Positions 1 through 7,907 of a DNA stretch of 64,000 nucleotides are shown here, one piece after another. Every line of letters starts with the position of its first letter. Within the stretch, counting starts at the first letter, position 1. This DNA is from Microvirga lotononidis (GTDB lineage: Bacteria; Pseudomonadota; Alphaproteobacteria; Rhizobiales; Beijerinckiaceae): assembly GCF_034627025.1 (NCBI RefSeq), contig NZ_CP141048.1, forward strand, positions 3,360,001-3,424,000. The letters run 5' to 3'. The notes beneath the pieces are model-generated. The model worked only from the letters and a program-made list of their open reading frames with translations, had not been told where the DNA came from and did not search any database. The translations under genes and the position numbers were made by a program.

Positions 1-143
1 AGCGCGATCCTCAGCTTGAAGTTACTGGTACGGAGGACTTCCTCCGCGTGAGCCAAGCGCGTTTCCAGCTCCGCGATGCGCTCCTTGTCGCTTTCTCGAG
101 AGGCGATTTTGTCCTCGGCCAATAGACTGCCGCGCTTGGTCAT
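1..143 (-). CDS. Hypothetical coiled-coil protein, N-terminal fragment (runs off left edge)
   Basis: The minus strand is open from an ATG at 143 to the window edge, giving 47 residues that begin MTKRGSLLAEDK. The piece is rich in Glu, Lys and Arg with regularly spaced Leu (KERIAELETRLAHAEEVL), which looks like a coiled coil. The ATG overlaps the stop of a preceding 30-codon frame in an ATGA arrangement, and that frame begins 1 base after the S9 peptidase stop, so the three could form one operon. No family is recognised from this fragment. Confidence 0.45.
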   Translation of the reverse strand, partial: MTKRGSLLAEDKIASRESDKERIAELETRLAHAEEVLRTSNFKLRIA

Positions 144-232
144 CGATTTGTACTCTCAGCCTCTTCGTATGCCCTGGCGCTTGCCATGGCGGCAATCGTC
201 GTCAGCACGTTACGTTCGACATAGCGCCTCAC
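140..232 (-). CDS. Possible 30-aa leader or small ORF between the S9 peptidase and the next gene
   Basis: A GTG-started frame (MRRYVERNVLTTIAAMASAR...) begins 1 base after the oligopeptidase stop and ends in a 4-base ATGA overlap with the next reading frame. Tight packing on both sides is what suggests it is translated. It has no recognisable domain. It could instead be spacer sequence, with the downstream gene translated independently. Confidence 0.25.
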   Translation of the reverse strand: MRRYVERNVLTTIAAMASARAYEEAESTNR

Positions 233-233
233 G

Positions 234-2345
234 TCAGTTCTGAAACCCTTCGAGGCACCGAATGGCGAAGGTATAGGCCAAGGCGACTTCCTCAAGCCGG
301 TCGAAGCGGCCTGCCGCACCGGCATGTCCCGCGTCCATGTTGAGTTTGAACACGACGGGACCGCCGCCCGTCATGGTCGATCTCAGCCTGGCGACCCATT
401 TTGCCGGTTCCCAATAGGTCACGCGCGGATCCGTGAGGCCGGCGAGAGCCAGAATCGCCGGGTAGTTCTGCGGCTTCACGTTGTCGTAGGGCGAGTAGGA
501 CAGGATCGTCCGGAATGCGGCTTCGTCCGCAGCCGGGTTGCCCCATTCCGGCCACTCGGGAGGGGTGAGGGGCAGTTCGCTGTCGAGCATGGTGTTGAGC
601 ACGTCGACGAAGGGCACCTCCGCGATGATCCCCGCGAAGAGGTCCGGGGCCAGGTTGGCGACCGCTCCCATGAGCATGCCGCCCGCGCTGCCGCCATGAG
701 CCACGATCCGTCCGTGCGAGGTGTAGCCTGCCTGAATGAGCGCCTCGCCGCAGGCGACGAAATCCGTAAAGGTATTCGTCTTCTTCTCGCGCTTGCCGTC
801 CATGTACCAGTGCCAGCCCTTTTCCGTGCCGCCACGGATATGCGCGATGGCATAGACGAAGCCGCGGTCGACGAGGGACAGGATGCCGGTCCGGAAACTT
901 GCCGGCATGGACATGCCGTATGAGCCATAGCCATAAAGCAGGCATGGCGCGGAGCCATCGAGCGCGACCTCGCGCCGATGTACGAGCGAGATGGGCACCT
1001 GCTCGCCGTCCGGAGCCGTCGCGAACAGGCGACGTGTCACGTACTCGGCCGGGTTGTGACCGCTCGGCACCTCCTGCCGCTTGCGCAGCGTGCGCTCTCC
1101 CGTGCGCAGGTGGTAGTCGATCACTTCGCTCGGCGTGGTCATCGACGAGTAATGGTAGCGGATCACATCCGTGTCGAATTCGTATCCGGCCGAGAAGCCG
1201 AGCGAATACGCCTCCTCCTCGAATGCGACCGTCTCCTCGCGACCGGTGGCGAATTCCCGCAGCACGATGCGGGGCTTGGCGTTCTCACGCTCCAGGCGCA
1301 CGAGATAGCGGGCGAGCGCCACGACGGACAGGATCATCGTGCCGGGCTCGTAGGGAACCAGATCCTTCCAATGTGCCCGGCCGGGCGTCGCGACGGGCGC
1401 CGTGACGATCTTGAAGTCCTCGGACCCGTCCGCATTGGTGAGAATGATCAGGCTGTCGCCGTGATGCTCCACGTCGTACTTCAGCTGAGGCGTACGCGGC
1501 TCGACGATCCGGGGTGACGCCGAGGCATCCGTTCGGTCGAGCAGCCAGATCTCGGAGGTTTCGTGATCGCTCGCTTCGATGAGCACGAACGCATCCGATT
1601 GCGTGACGCCGAGCTTCACGAAGAAGCCCGGGTCCTTCTCTTCGTAGACGACCTGATCCTGATCGGTGCCTGAGCCGAGGAGATGGCGCTTGACGCGCAC
1701 CGGACGGTGGTTCTCGTCGAGTTCGACATAATAGAAGCCGGAGGAATCGTTGAGCCAGACGGCGCCGCCCGATGTCTGCGCGACTTCGTCCGGCAGATCG
1801 GCGCCGCTCTCGAGATCCCGGACGCGGATGGTGAAGTATTCCGAACCCTTGATATCGGCACCCCAGGCCAGAAGCCGATGATCAGGGGAATGATCCGCGC
1901 CGCCGAGATCGAAGAAGGGGAGCCCCTCCGCCTCCTTGTCGCCGTCGAGCATGATCGTCTCAAGGCCGCCGTCGCGGGGCTGTCGACAGACCAGGGGATG
2001 CTGACCGCCCTCCCGGTAACGGGTGAAGTAGGCGAAGGTCCCATCCGCCTCGGGAACGGAGGAATCGTCCTCCTTGATGCGGCCGCGCATCTCCGCCACG
2101 AGACGGGCCTGGAACTCCTCCGTTCCGGCAAAGGCTGCCGCAGCGTAGGCGTTCTCCTGTTCGAGGACGTTGCGGATGGAAGAATCGAGAACGGACGGAT
2201 CCTTGAGCACTTCCTTCCAGTTCTCTGCCTTCAGCCACGCATAATCGTCCTGAACACGCACCCCGTGAACCTCGAAGACAAACGGCTTGGCGGGGACCAA
2301 GGGAGCGGCGGGCAAGGGGGCAACGGGAAGGCGTTGAATATTCAT
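234..2345 (-). CDS. ptrB: S9 family peptidase (oligopeptidase B / prolyl oligopeptidase type)
   Basis: A 703-aa serine peptidase of the prolyl oligopeptidase family, which in oligopeptidase B cleaves short peptides after Arg or Lys in the cytoplasm. The N-terminal half is the beta-propeller gate (opening VHGVRVQDDYAWLK, the typical POP entry motif); the C-terminal part is the alpha/beta hydrolase. The nucleophile Ser is in GGSAGG (about residue 553), the catalytic His in DAGHAG (about residue 674), and the Asp is probably in LTDPRV between them. Family length is about 680-710 aa, so the gene is full length. I chose the ATG at 2345 (MNIQRLP) because the longer frame adds eight residues without a better ribosome site. 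Oligopeptidase B specificity is inferred from overall similarity; the symbol is tentative. Confidence 0.9.
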   Translation of the reverse strand: MNIQRLPVAPLPAAPLVPAKPFVFEVHGVRVQDDYAWLKAENWKEVLKDPSVLDSSIRNVLEQENAYAAAAFAGTEEFQARLVAEMRGRIKEDDSSVPEADGTFAYFTRYREGGQHPLVCRQPRDGGLETIMLDGDKEAEGLPFFDLGGADHSPDHRLLAWGADIKGSEYFTIRVRDLESGADLPDEVAQTSGGAVWLNDSSGFYYVELDENHRPVRVKRHLLGSGTDQDQVVYEEKDPGFFVKLGVTQSDAFVLIEASDHETSEIWLLDRTDASASPRIVEPRTPQLKYDVEHHGDSLIILTNADGSEDFKIVTAPVATPGRAHWKDLVPYEPGTMILSVVALARYLVRLERENAKPRIVLREFATGREETVAFEEEAYSLGFSAGYEFDTDVIRYHYSSMTTPSEVIDYHLRTGERTLRKRQEVPSGHNPAEYVTRRLFATAPDGEQVPISLVHRREVALDGSAPCLLYGYGSYGMSMPASFRTGILSLVDRGFVYAIAHIRGGTEKGWHWYMDGKREKKTNTFTDFVACGEALIQAGYTSHGRIVAHGGSAGGMLMGAVANLAPDLFAGIIAEVPFVDVLNTMLDSELPLTPPEWPEWGNPAADEAAFRTILSYSPYDNVKPQNYPAILALAGLTDPRVTYWEPAKWVARLRSTMTGGGPVVFKLNMDAGHAGAAGRFDRLEEVALAYTFAIRCLEGFQN

Positions 2346-2768
2346 GAAACTGTCCGGCCAGATGAGCAAGAAGTGGGATTATGCACAGATAACGGGGATT
2401 TCCCATGGCGGGTCCAGATTGGGGCTAACGGACACCGGGAGTGCAGAAAAAATGCCTTTTTAGTTACTTCTTCGGATCAGGGTGATGAAATCTACGTGAT
2501 GAACGCCTTAACCTGTGGTCACTCGTGTCAACTGTTCAAGGCAGGTTTATTGCATAGTGATAGTTGATACGAAGTTTTCCAAAGTTTTCCTTTTGCACAT
2601 CTTGCAATGCGGCTCAATTTGCCATACTTGGAAAAACGAGCACGACTTCTGTGCAAGTAGGGTGCGGCTCAAGCAAGAAGCAAGCATTGCTTCAGACGAG
2701 AATGCTCAAACGTAGGTTGAAATGCTTTTTTGAGCCATTCTAAAGAGCCGGAAAGGAAGAAAATCAAA
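2346..2768. other. AT-richer intergenic region upstream of the mucR-like gene
   Basis: About 420 bases between the divergent S9 peptidase and MucR genes, clearly more AT-rich than the flanking genes, with several T tracts. MucR/Ros proteins are known to bind AT-rich promoter DNA including their own, so autoregulation here is a reasonable inference. I see no convincing ORF or terminator. No single sigma-70 box pair stands out. Confidence 0.4.
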
Positions 2769-3203
2769 ATGAGCGACAACATCGCTGCTTCGAACTACAT
2801 TGAGCTGGCTGCGGATATCGTCTCCGCTTACGTCAGCAATAATTCTGTTCCTTCGGGCGACCTGCCGACGCTGATCAATGACGTCCATTCGGCTCTTCTG
2901 CGTGTCGGGGGCGGCACCGTAGAGGTGCCCACGGAAGCTCCGAAGCCTGCGATCCCCGTGAAGAAGTCCGTCACGCCGGATTACATCGTCTGCCTCGAAG
3001 ACGGCAAGAAGTTCAAGTCTCTGAAGCGGCATCTGCGTACGCAGTACAACATGACGCCCGAGCAGTATCGCGAGAAGTGGGCCTTACCCGTTGACTACCC
3101 GATGGTGGCTCCCAACTACGCCAAGGCTCGCTCGGAGCTCGCCAAGGAAATGGGGCTCGGCCAGCAGCGCCGTAAGCGCCGTTCTTCGCGCAGCAGCAGC
3201 TAA
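2769..3203 (+). CDS. mucR: MucR/Ros family transcriptional regulator
   Basis: A 144-aa regulator of the Ros/MucR family, H-NS-like silencers of surface polysaccharide, motility and virulence genes in rhizobia and Brucella. Residues 1-45 are the oligomerising N-terminal part; residues 70-135 are the DNA-binding domain ([15 protein letters not shown], then YREKW and [10 protein letters not shown]), and the tail is basic (RRKRR). In the Ros zinc finger two Cys and two His bind zinc. Here C75 and H88 remain, but the second Cys position is Asp78 and the second His position is Gln92/Tyr93, so it should fold without a full zinc site, as some Mesorhizobium Ros homologues do. The start at 2769 follows a GGAAAGGAAGA ribosome site; the in-frame ATG at 2730 adds 13 unrelated residues. 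Confidence 0.92.
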   Translation: MSDNIAASNYIELAADIVSAYVSNNSVPSGDLPTLINDVHSALLRVGGGTVEVPTEAPKPAIPVKKSVTPDYIVCLEDGKKFKSLKRHLRTQYNMTPEQYREKWALPVDYPMVAPNYAKARSELAKEMGLGQQRRKRRSSRSSS

Positions 3204-3224
3204 GACCGGATTTTAGGCCGAGAC

Positions 3225-3253
3225 AGCCGCCCTCATGGGCGGCTTTTGCTTTT
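3225..3253 (+). terminator. Rho-independent terminator after mucR
   Basis: A perfect 8-bp stem AGCCGCCC / GGGCGGCT (3225-3232 and 3237-3244) with a TCAT loop is followed by TTTGCTTTTT. It starts 21 bases after the mucR stop. Confidence 0.88.
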
Positions 3254-3662
3254 TGGGACATCGGTCCCGGTCCTCGTGCATTGCTTGAGCTATACATAAG
3301 GGATGCCGTGCGCCGGCGGGCAGGGCGCCTATCGACTTTTGACGCGGCCCAAATCTTGAGAACAGCCCCAATCTCGAGAACAGATTGTTCCCGGTGCGCT
3401 GCGCCGATCCGCACTGCAATGACGCGGATCGCGTTCAAGGACTTCGCAGCGAGGCCGAAACCGATGTGCGCCGACGTCGTCATGGGCCGTGGGCGTGTCG
3501 TTTCGTTCAAGGCTGGTCCGGGATCGATGCCCCCGTCATTCGTGGCTTGATCGAAGGTCGATTCTACAGGGCCGAAGAGCAGGCGGGCATTGCGGCCTTT
3601 GTACGGGTGAGGTTCGCCCCGTCCGACTTATCCTCATTCTTATCAACAGATTTGAATCCTCG
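3254..3662. other. Intergenic region without a supported gene
   Basis: About 400 bases between the mucR terminator and the promoter of the DUF6456 gene. Several frames of 60-165 codons are open on both strands, but they overlap each other, lack ribosome sites and show no family resemblance. I see nothing in it that I can support. Confidence 0.4.
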
Positions 3663-3691
3663 TTGACAACTAGGAATATGACCCCACTATC
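3663..3691 (+). promoter_or_regulatory. Sigma-70-like promoter for the DUF6456 gene
   Basis: TTGACA at 3663-3668 and ACTATC at 3686-3691 are separated by 17 bases, about 50 bases before the start codon at 3740. The -35 box is a consensus match; the -10 box is weak. Confidence 0.45.
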
Positions 3692-3739
3692 GAGGATGGA
3701 AGGGGCGACCCTTCCTTACTTTATTTATGGGAACAAAAC

Positions 3740-4708
3740 ATGAACATTATCGACCGCGATGCGGTTCATCAGGATATTGCCGCGCAAAGGATTTCAGCCT
3801 CGAAGAAGACCCGTTCGGAGAGGCGCAAACGCAGCGGAAGCCGGAAGCCGGAAATCGTGGCCGGGCCTAACGCGGGTGATTCCATGTCCAAGGAGGCGAG
3901 GCGGCTTCTGACCTCGCTCGGCCAGCCGGAGACCTCGGCGAGCATCGATCCGACGGACCCGGCGAGCGTGCTTGTCCACAGGCGCCGGTCGGGAATTTCC
4001 GTAGGGGCAGGGCGCTTCGCCTTGGCGGTTGCGGAAGCTCTCGTGCGGCAGGATCTCGGCCAGTGGGAGCAGACCGCGCAGGGCCGGGAGACCTTTCGTC
4101 TGACGAAGGCCGGCGAGGCCTTCGTGCGTCGCGTTTCGGCACCGGAGGCGGACATGGCGTTCTTCCACCAGCACCGTGAAACGGAAGTTGCCAATGTCGA
4201 GACGGACGCGGGAACAGCCCGGGTCCGCGTGGATGCCGAGGAGAGCCCTCTCGACTGGCTGCGTCGCCGCAAGGGCCGCGACGGCGAACCCATGATTGAC
4301 GAGGCGTCCTATCAGGCCGGCGAGCGGCTGCGGACCGACATCATGCTCGCCGGTCTCCTGCCCGGAGTCACGGCGCGTTGGGACGGCATGCCGCGAAGCG
4401 GAGGCCCAGCTTCGCCGGGCGAGGCGACGGAACGGATGGTGGCCGCCCGCCAGCGCCTGCGGAGTGCCTTCGATGCGATCGGGGGCGATTTCAGCGACCT
4501 GCTTCTCGACCTCTGCGGCTTCCTGAAGGGCCTGGAGCAGATCGAGCGTGAACGGCAATGGCCCGCGCGCTCCGCCAAGATCGTGGTCCGTCTTGCCCTG
4601 ACGCGGCTCGCGGAGCATTACGGCATCGAAGCCTCGATCAGAGGGCCCGCCGCGTCTCGCGGCATCCGTGCCTGGCAGGCGGTGGTGATCGAGGGTGGAA
4701 AAACCTAA
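3740..4708 (+). CDS. DUF6456 domain-containing protein (probable DNA-binding helix-turn-helix)
   Basis: A 322-aa protein whose C-terminal half carries the pattern I associate with DUF6456 (LDWLRRRKGRDG, then a Leu-rich segment around LCGFLKGLEQIERER and RLALTRLAEHYG). The middle (FRLTKAGEAFVRR) looks like the wing of a winged-helix fold, and the N-terminus is basic. Proteins of this family are common single-copy genes in Hyphomicrobiales and are suspected regulators; the function is not known to me. The gene has its own promoter and converges on sufE with a 4-base overlap of the two stop regions. Confidence 0.8.
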   Translation: MNIIDRDAVHQDIAAQRISASKKTRSERRKRSGSRKPEIVAGPNAGDSMSKEARRLLTSLGQPETSASIDPTDPASVLVHRRRSGISVGAGRFALAVAEALVRQDLGQWEQTAQGRETFRLTKAGEAFVRRVSAPEADMAFFHQHRETEVANVETDAGTARVRVDAEESPLDWLRRRKGRDGEPMIDEASYQAGERLRTDIMLAGLLPGVTARWDGMPRSGGPASPGEATERMVAARQRLRSAFDAIGGDFSDLLLDLCGFLKGLEQIERERQWPARSAKIVVRLALTRLAEHYGIEASIRGPAASRGIRAWQAVVIEGGKT

Positions 4709-5133
4709 GGCCCCGCGACGGCCGCCTGTGCATCCCGGCGGATGCGTTCGACCATGGATCTGACGCCGTTCGAGCGCTGCGGCGTCAGATGCTCGGAGAG
4801 ACCGAGCTCCTTGAAGAGCGCGAGGGCATCCGTGGAAAGGGCTTCCGAGGGTGTCTTGCCGCTGTAGAGGGAGATCAGAAGCGCCACGAGACCGCGCACG
4901 ATATGAGCGTCGCTGTCGCCGCGAAGATGCAGGACCGGCTCGCCGTTCGAAGGAACGAGATCGGTCTGAAGCCAGACTTGGCTGGCGCAACCCTGAACCT
5001 TGTTGACGTCGTTGTAGGCCACTTGCGGCAGGGCCTCCATCAGGCGGCCGAGCTCGATGACATAGCGGTAGCGCTCTTCCCAATCGTCGAGCAGTTCGAA
5101 ATTGGAAACGATTTCGTCGATTGTCGGCAGCAT
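4705..5133 (-). CDS. sufE: SufE family protein, cysteine desulfurase activator
   Basis: A 142-aa SufE-like protein. SufE accepts persulfide sulfur from the desulfurase SufS and passes it to the SufBCD iron-sulfur scaffold in the cytoplasm. The active cysteine is Cys49 in VQGCASQVW, the family signature, preceded by the typical N-terminus TIDEIVSNFELLDDWEERY. Length matches the family. I chose the ATG at 5133 (MLPTIDEIV) over one nine codons upstream because the family begins there. No other suf genes are nearby, so it works with a distant operon. Confidence 0.93.
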   Translation of the reverse strand: MLPTIDEIVSNFELLDDWEERYRYVIELGRLMEALPQVAYNDVNKVQGCASQVWLQTDLVPSNGEPVLHLRGDSDAHIVRGLVALLISLYSGKTPSEALSTDALALFKELGLSEHLTPQRSNGVRSMVERIRRDAQAAVAGP

Positions 5134-5201
5134 GGCAAATCCGGGTTGTCTGCCCGTCATATAGCCATCGTCATGCGGTTTGGCGATGGAAAGGACCGGA
5201 T

Positions 5202-5522
5202 TTATGTGCGGGGTCTGGACGCAGCGGGTTCGCGGTCCTCGGGCCGCAAGGTGTCGGAGGGCTTCGCGGAGCCGGCGACCGGGAGACCGGACGCGCTGAG
5301 AACCTTGTCGACGACGGCCTGCTTGGCACTGTCGGGCAGCGCCTTCCAGATCGATTCGAGATGGCCTGAGTTATCCGTCCCCGTGGCTGGGCCCGCCGCC
5401 GGCTCGGTCTTCTTTGGCATGAGAAGGGATTCGACGGCGGCCGTTCCCTCGCCCTGGTGGCGCACCGGCGAGAAGTAGAAAATGGTGCCGACGATGAGGA
5501 TGAAACGGAGAATCGAAAACAT
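5202..5522 (-). CDS. Small membrane-anchored hypothetical protein (DUF5330-like)
   Basis: A 106-aa protein with one N-terminal membrane segment (MFSILRFILIVGTIFYF) and then a short polar, Pro- and Ala-rich soluble part. The arrangement resembles the small DUF5330 proteins found in Hyphomicrobiales, but I recognise this by pattern only. It lies upstream of sufE on the same strand with a 68-base gap and may share a transcript. No catalytic residue can be named. Confidence 0.65.
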   Translation of the reverse strand: MFSILRFILIVGTIFYFSPVRHQGEGTAAVESLLMPKKTEPAAGPATGTDNSGHLESIWKALPDSAKQAVVDKVLSASGLPVAGSAKPSDTLRPEDREPAASRPRT

Positions 5523-5876
5523 GCAGCAATCGGTCGGCTGAATCCAAAGAATGTTGCAGCAGCATAACGTACCCGACTTGGCCCGCGTAGGACGTGTTTG
5601 AGAAAGATGGAAACAGGATGAATGAAACCTTGCTGACGGGACCCTCCGTTAAAGGCATGAAAAGCAAAGGGAAATTTTGGAACGCTCTGCGCCGTCAGGC
5701 CTGAGCGCCGCTCCGGCCGGGCCGTTTCGCCGTCCGGTTCGAAGCAATTAGGTTTCGCTTAAACCGGGTCTGTCAGGCTTTGCCCTCAGAAGGACAAGAA
5801 TCGGTGCCTTGCCGTCTTGTCTTGCTGCCTGGGCGGACCACAACGACATCATCCTTCGAAGACGGAAACGACTCCC
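5523..5876. other. Intergenic region, possible 28-codon ORF
   Basis: About 350 bases between divergent genes; it should hold the promoters of both. A 28-codon plus-strand frame at 5618-5704 (MNETLLTGPSVKGMKSKGKF...) follows the purine stretch GAAACAGG, but nothing else supports it. No terminator is evident. Confidence 0.25.
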
Positions 5877-6722
5877 TTGCGTGAAGCTTTTGTCGACCAT
5901 CCCGATGACGATCTCGACCTGCCGGCGGTCGTCCGCCGGAAGGCCCCGGCGCGGCCGGCGCAAAAGCGTGCCGCCAAGCCCCCGCGTAGGCCAGGCATCG
6001 GGGAGAGGGCGGTGTCGTTCGTCGTTAGCCATCCGCGCCAGATCCTCGCAGCCCTGTTCCTGACCGGGTGCGGCGGCGCGATTGCCTGGAACGCGCTGGC
6101 GCTGCAAATCACCCGCCATCCGGCGCCGCTCTTCAACACGCGGGAGGTCGTGTTCTCGCCGGAACCCAAAGCCGAGGGCGAGACGCGCCAGCCTCTGCCA
6201 CCCGCGCGTCCCGGAACTCAGCCCGTCGACGAGATGGCTTTAGCACCATCGCCCCACGAGACCGCCGCCCATCCGGCCACGGAGGCAGCGCTGCCCTCCG
6301 TCGCCACGCCCAGGGCCCCGGCGCGTAGCCCGATTGCCGACATGATCCGCAACGGCGGGCAACCTGTTCCGGCTGCCGCGCCGGCTGCCCGCCCACCGCA
6401 GCCGAGTGCCGCTGCCGCGCCTGCGGCTCCACCCGTACGGAGCGCCAGCCGGGATCCGATCGCCGACATGATCCGCATGGGCGGGCCTGTGCCGACGCCG
6501 CCTGCCAATGTCGGCCGTGCGGACCAGGGCGATACGGTCCTGGCCGGGCAGCGCGCACTCGCGCGACTGGGCTACAGCGTGAAGGTGGATGGGCAGATGG
6601 GCTCGGGCACGCGGCAGGCCATCGAACGGTTCGAGCAGGACCGGCGTCTGCCCGTTACCGGCGAGTTGAACGCGCGGACGATCCGCGAACTCTCGGCCGC
6701 ATCCGGCATCGCGGTCCCATAA
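5877..6722 (+). CDS. Membrane-anchored peptidoglycan-binding domain protein
   Basis: About 281 aa from a TTG start at 5877 (LREAFVDHPDDDLDLP); an in-frame ATG at 5817 would add 20 atypical residues. Layout: basic N-terminus, one membrane helix (QILAALFLTGCGGAIAWNAL), a long Pro/Ala-rich periplasmic linker, and a C-terminal PG_binding_1 domain (QRALARLGYSVKVDGQMG to TIRELSAASG) that binds the peptide of murein. The linker holds two copies of a short motif, PIADMIRNGG and PIADMIRMGG, about 45 residues apart. The stop overlaps the DUF1491 start in TAATG, so the two genes are translationally coupled. Its role in the cell wall is inferred. Confidence 0.85.
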   Translation: MREAFVDHPDDDLDLPAVVRRKAPARPAQKRAAKPPRRPGIGERAVSFVVSHPRQILAALFLTGCGGAIAWNALALQITRHPAPLFNTREVVFSPEPKAEGETRQPLPPARPGTQPVDEMALAPSPHETAAHPATEAALPSVATPRAPARSPIADMIRNGGQPVPAAAPAARPPQPSAAAAPAAPPVRSASRDPIADMIRMGGPVPTPPANVGRADQGDTVLAGQRALARLGYSVKVDGQMGSGTRQAIERFEQDRRLPVTGELNARTIRELSAASGIAVP

Positions 6723-7063
6723 TGTCCCGCCTTCGCTCCGACTTCTGGGTCTCGGCCTACCTGCGCCGCTGCTCGGTCGAGGGGGTCGAGGCCGCCTTGC
6801 GCAAGCGAGGCGCCGCCGAAGCCGGTGCGGTCTTCGTCAAGGTGGATCGGCTCGACGGAACGGCGAGCCTCTACGGTCCCGCGCCGCAGCTCTTCCTCGA
6901 CGAGAGCGGTGAGCGCCTCTTCTCGCCGATTCTGAAGGACGTGATGCCCCTCGACGTGGAGGAGCGCATGGCGCGCGAGATGCGTTTCGACTCGGACCTC
7001 TGGCTCGTGGAGGTCGACGACAGGGCAGGGCGCCATTTCCTCGACCTTGCGGCGGAGGACTGA
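6722..7063 (+). CDS. DUF1491 family protein
   Basis: A 113-aa soluble protein matching the DUF1491 family in length and pattern (SDFWVSAYLRRC near the start, a central GAVFVKVDRL strand, and FDSDLWLVEVDDR towards the end). The biochemical role is unknown. It overlaps the stop of the peptidoglycan-binding gene by one base, which implies coupled expression. Confidence 0.88.
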   Translation: MSRLRSDFWVSAYLRRCSVEGVEAALRKRGAAEAGAVFVKVDRLDGTASLYGPAPQLFLDESGERLFSPILKDVMPLDVEERMAREMRFDSDLWLVEVDDRAGRHFLDLAAED

Positions 7064-7112
7064 GCCGACCACCGACGTGCAGTATCGACCCAGTTTTGAT
7101 GTGGGTCGTGAT

Positions 7113-7697
7113 TCAAAGCGGCCGACCGACACTCATCGTCGCCCGGAACTCGTCATCATCATCGATGAAGACGGCTTCGGTGCCCGCTCCCATCGCGTCG
7201 AAAAAGCGGCTGACGAAGCAGCGGAAAGAGGCGCAAAGGGCGATATCGCAGATCTGCTGGTCCGAGAAGCCGACCTGCCGCAGATTCGCGATATCGGTCG
7301 GGGAGACCTGAGACGCATCCCGAGCGATCTTTTCCGCATAGGTCAGCATTGCGACGTCTCTGTCCGACAGACCTGCGGCACGAAAATCCCGTTGAACGGC
7401 GAGCACGGCTTCCTTCGAGCCGAGATCGTCGGCGAGCTGCTTGCCGTAGACATGGGAGCAATAGGTGGAGGGGATGTGCTTTGCAGCGATCAGCGTGATC
7501 AGACGCCACTCTCGAAGACCGAGAGAGAAGCCGGCGCGGATGCGGTCGGAAAACTCCGTGTAGATCGGCAACAGGTCCGGCCGGGCCGTGAAGCATTTCG
7601 CGGCCTCCATGACGAAGCCGAGTTGCGCGCGCTGCTTCTCGTAAATTTCCGCGACTTTGCCGGTCGCGTTTTCTTCGTCTATCGTCTGCAGGAACAT
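7113..7697 (-). CDS. Carboxymuconolactone decarboxylase / AhpD-like family protein
   Basis: A 194-aa all-helical protein of the AhpD/CMD fold (peroxidase-related enzyme branch): IYEKQRAQLGFV, LREWRLITLIAAKHIPSTYCSHVYGK and LTYAEKIARDASQVS are typical. AhpD enzymes use a CxxC pair with a nearby His as a thiol relay. Here the first Cys is Ser (SxxC in STYCSH) and the His four residues on is not conserved, so the classical disulfide chemistry should be lost. The substrate is not predictable. It stands alone, facing the DUF1491 gene. Confidence 0.82.
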   Translation of the reverse strand: MFLQTIDEENATGKVAEIYEKQRAQLGFVMEAAKCFTARPDLLPIYTEFSDRIRAGFSLGLREWRLITLIAAKHIPSTYCSHVYGKQLADDLGSKEAVLAVQRDFRAAGLSDRDVAMLTYAEKIARDASQVSPTDIANLRQVGFSDQQICDIALCASFRCFVSRFFDAMGAGTEAVFIDDDDEFRATMSVGRPL

Positions 7698-7811
7698 CCG
7701 ACCCTCCAGTCAGCGCGGGCACAGGCAATCTAGCAGAATATCGCCTGAGCCCGCATCCACCCCGAGCCTGGATCTTAAGGTGAGGGTTGTCGGACGATCA
7801 TGCTGGGGCGG

Positions 7812-7907
7812 CTAGAGCTGCTGCAACCCGTGTGGAATCATCTCTCTTCTTTTCTGGGCCGCATTTTTGACGATGACCCGGACCCACTTCACCGAACAAC
7901 ACTCTAG
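7812..7907 (-). repeat. Interspersed 96-bp repeat, copy B
   Basis: Read on the minus strand, this segment aligns almost end to end with 15983-16080. Shared blocks are TTCGGTGAAGTGG, TCCGG, AAAATGCG, AAGAGAGATGATTCCAC and GCAGCTCTA, and both copies are bounded by CTAGAG/CTCTA. Its edge supplies the TAG stop of the DUF2336 gene. It looks like a small non-autonomous repeat of the type scattered in Hyphomicrobiales genomes. Confidence 0.8.

Noticed and set aside
3281..3666. Overlapping open frames of 84-93 codons between mucR and the DUF6456 gene
   Set aside because: They have no ribosome sites, overlap each other in different frames and resemble no family.
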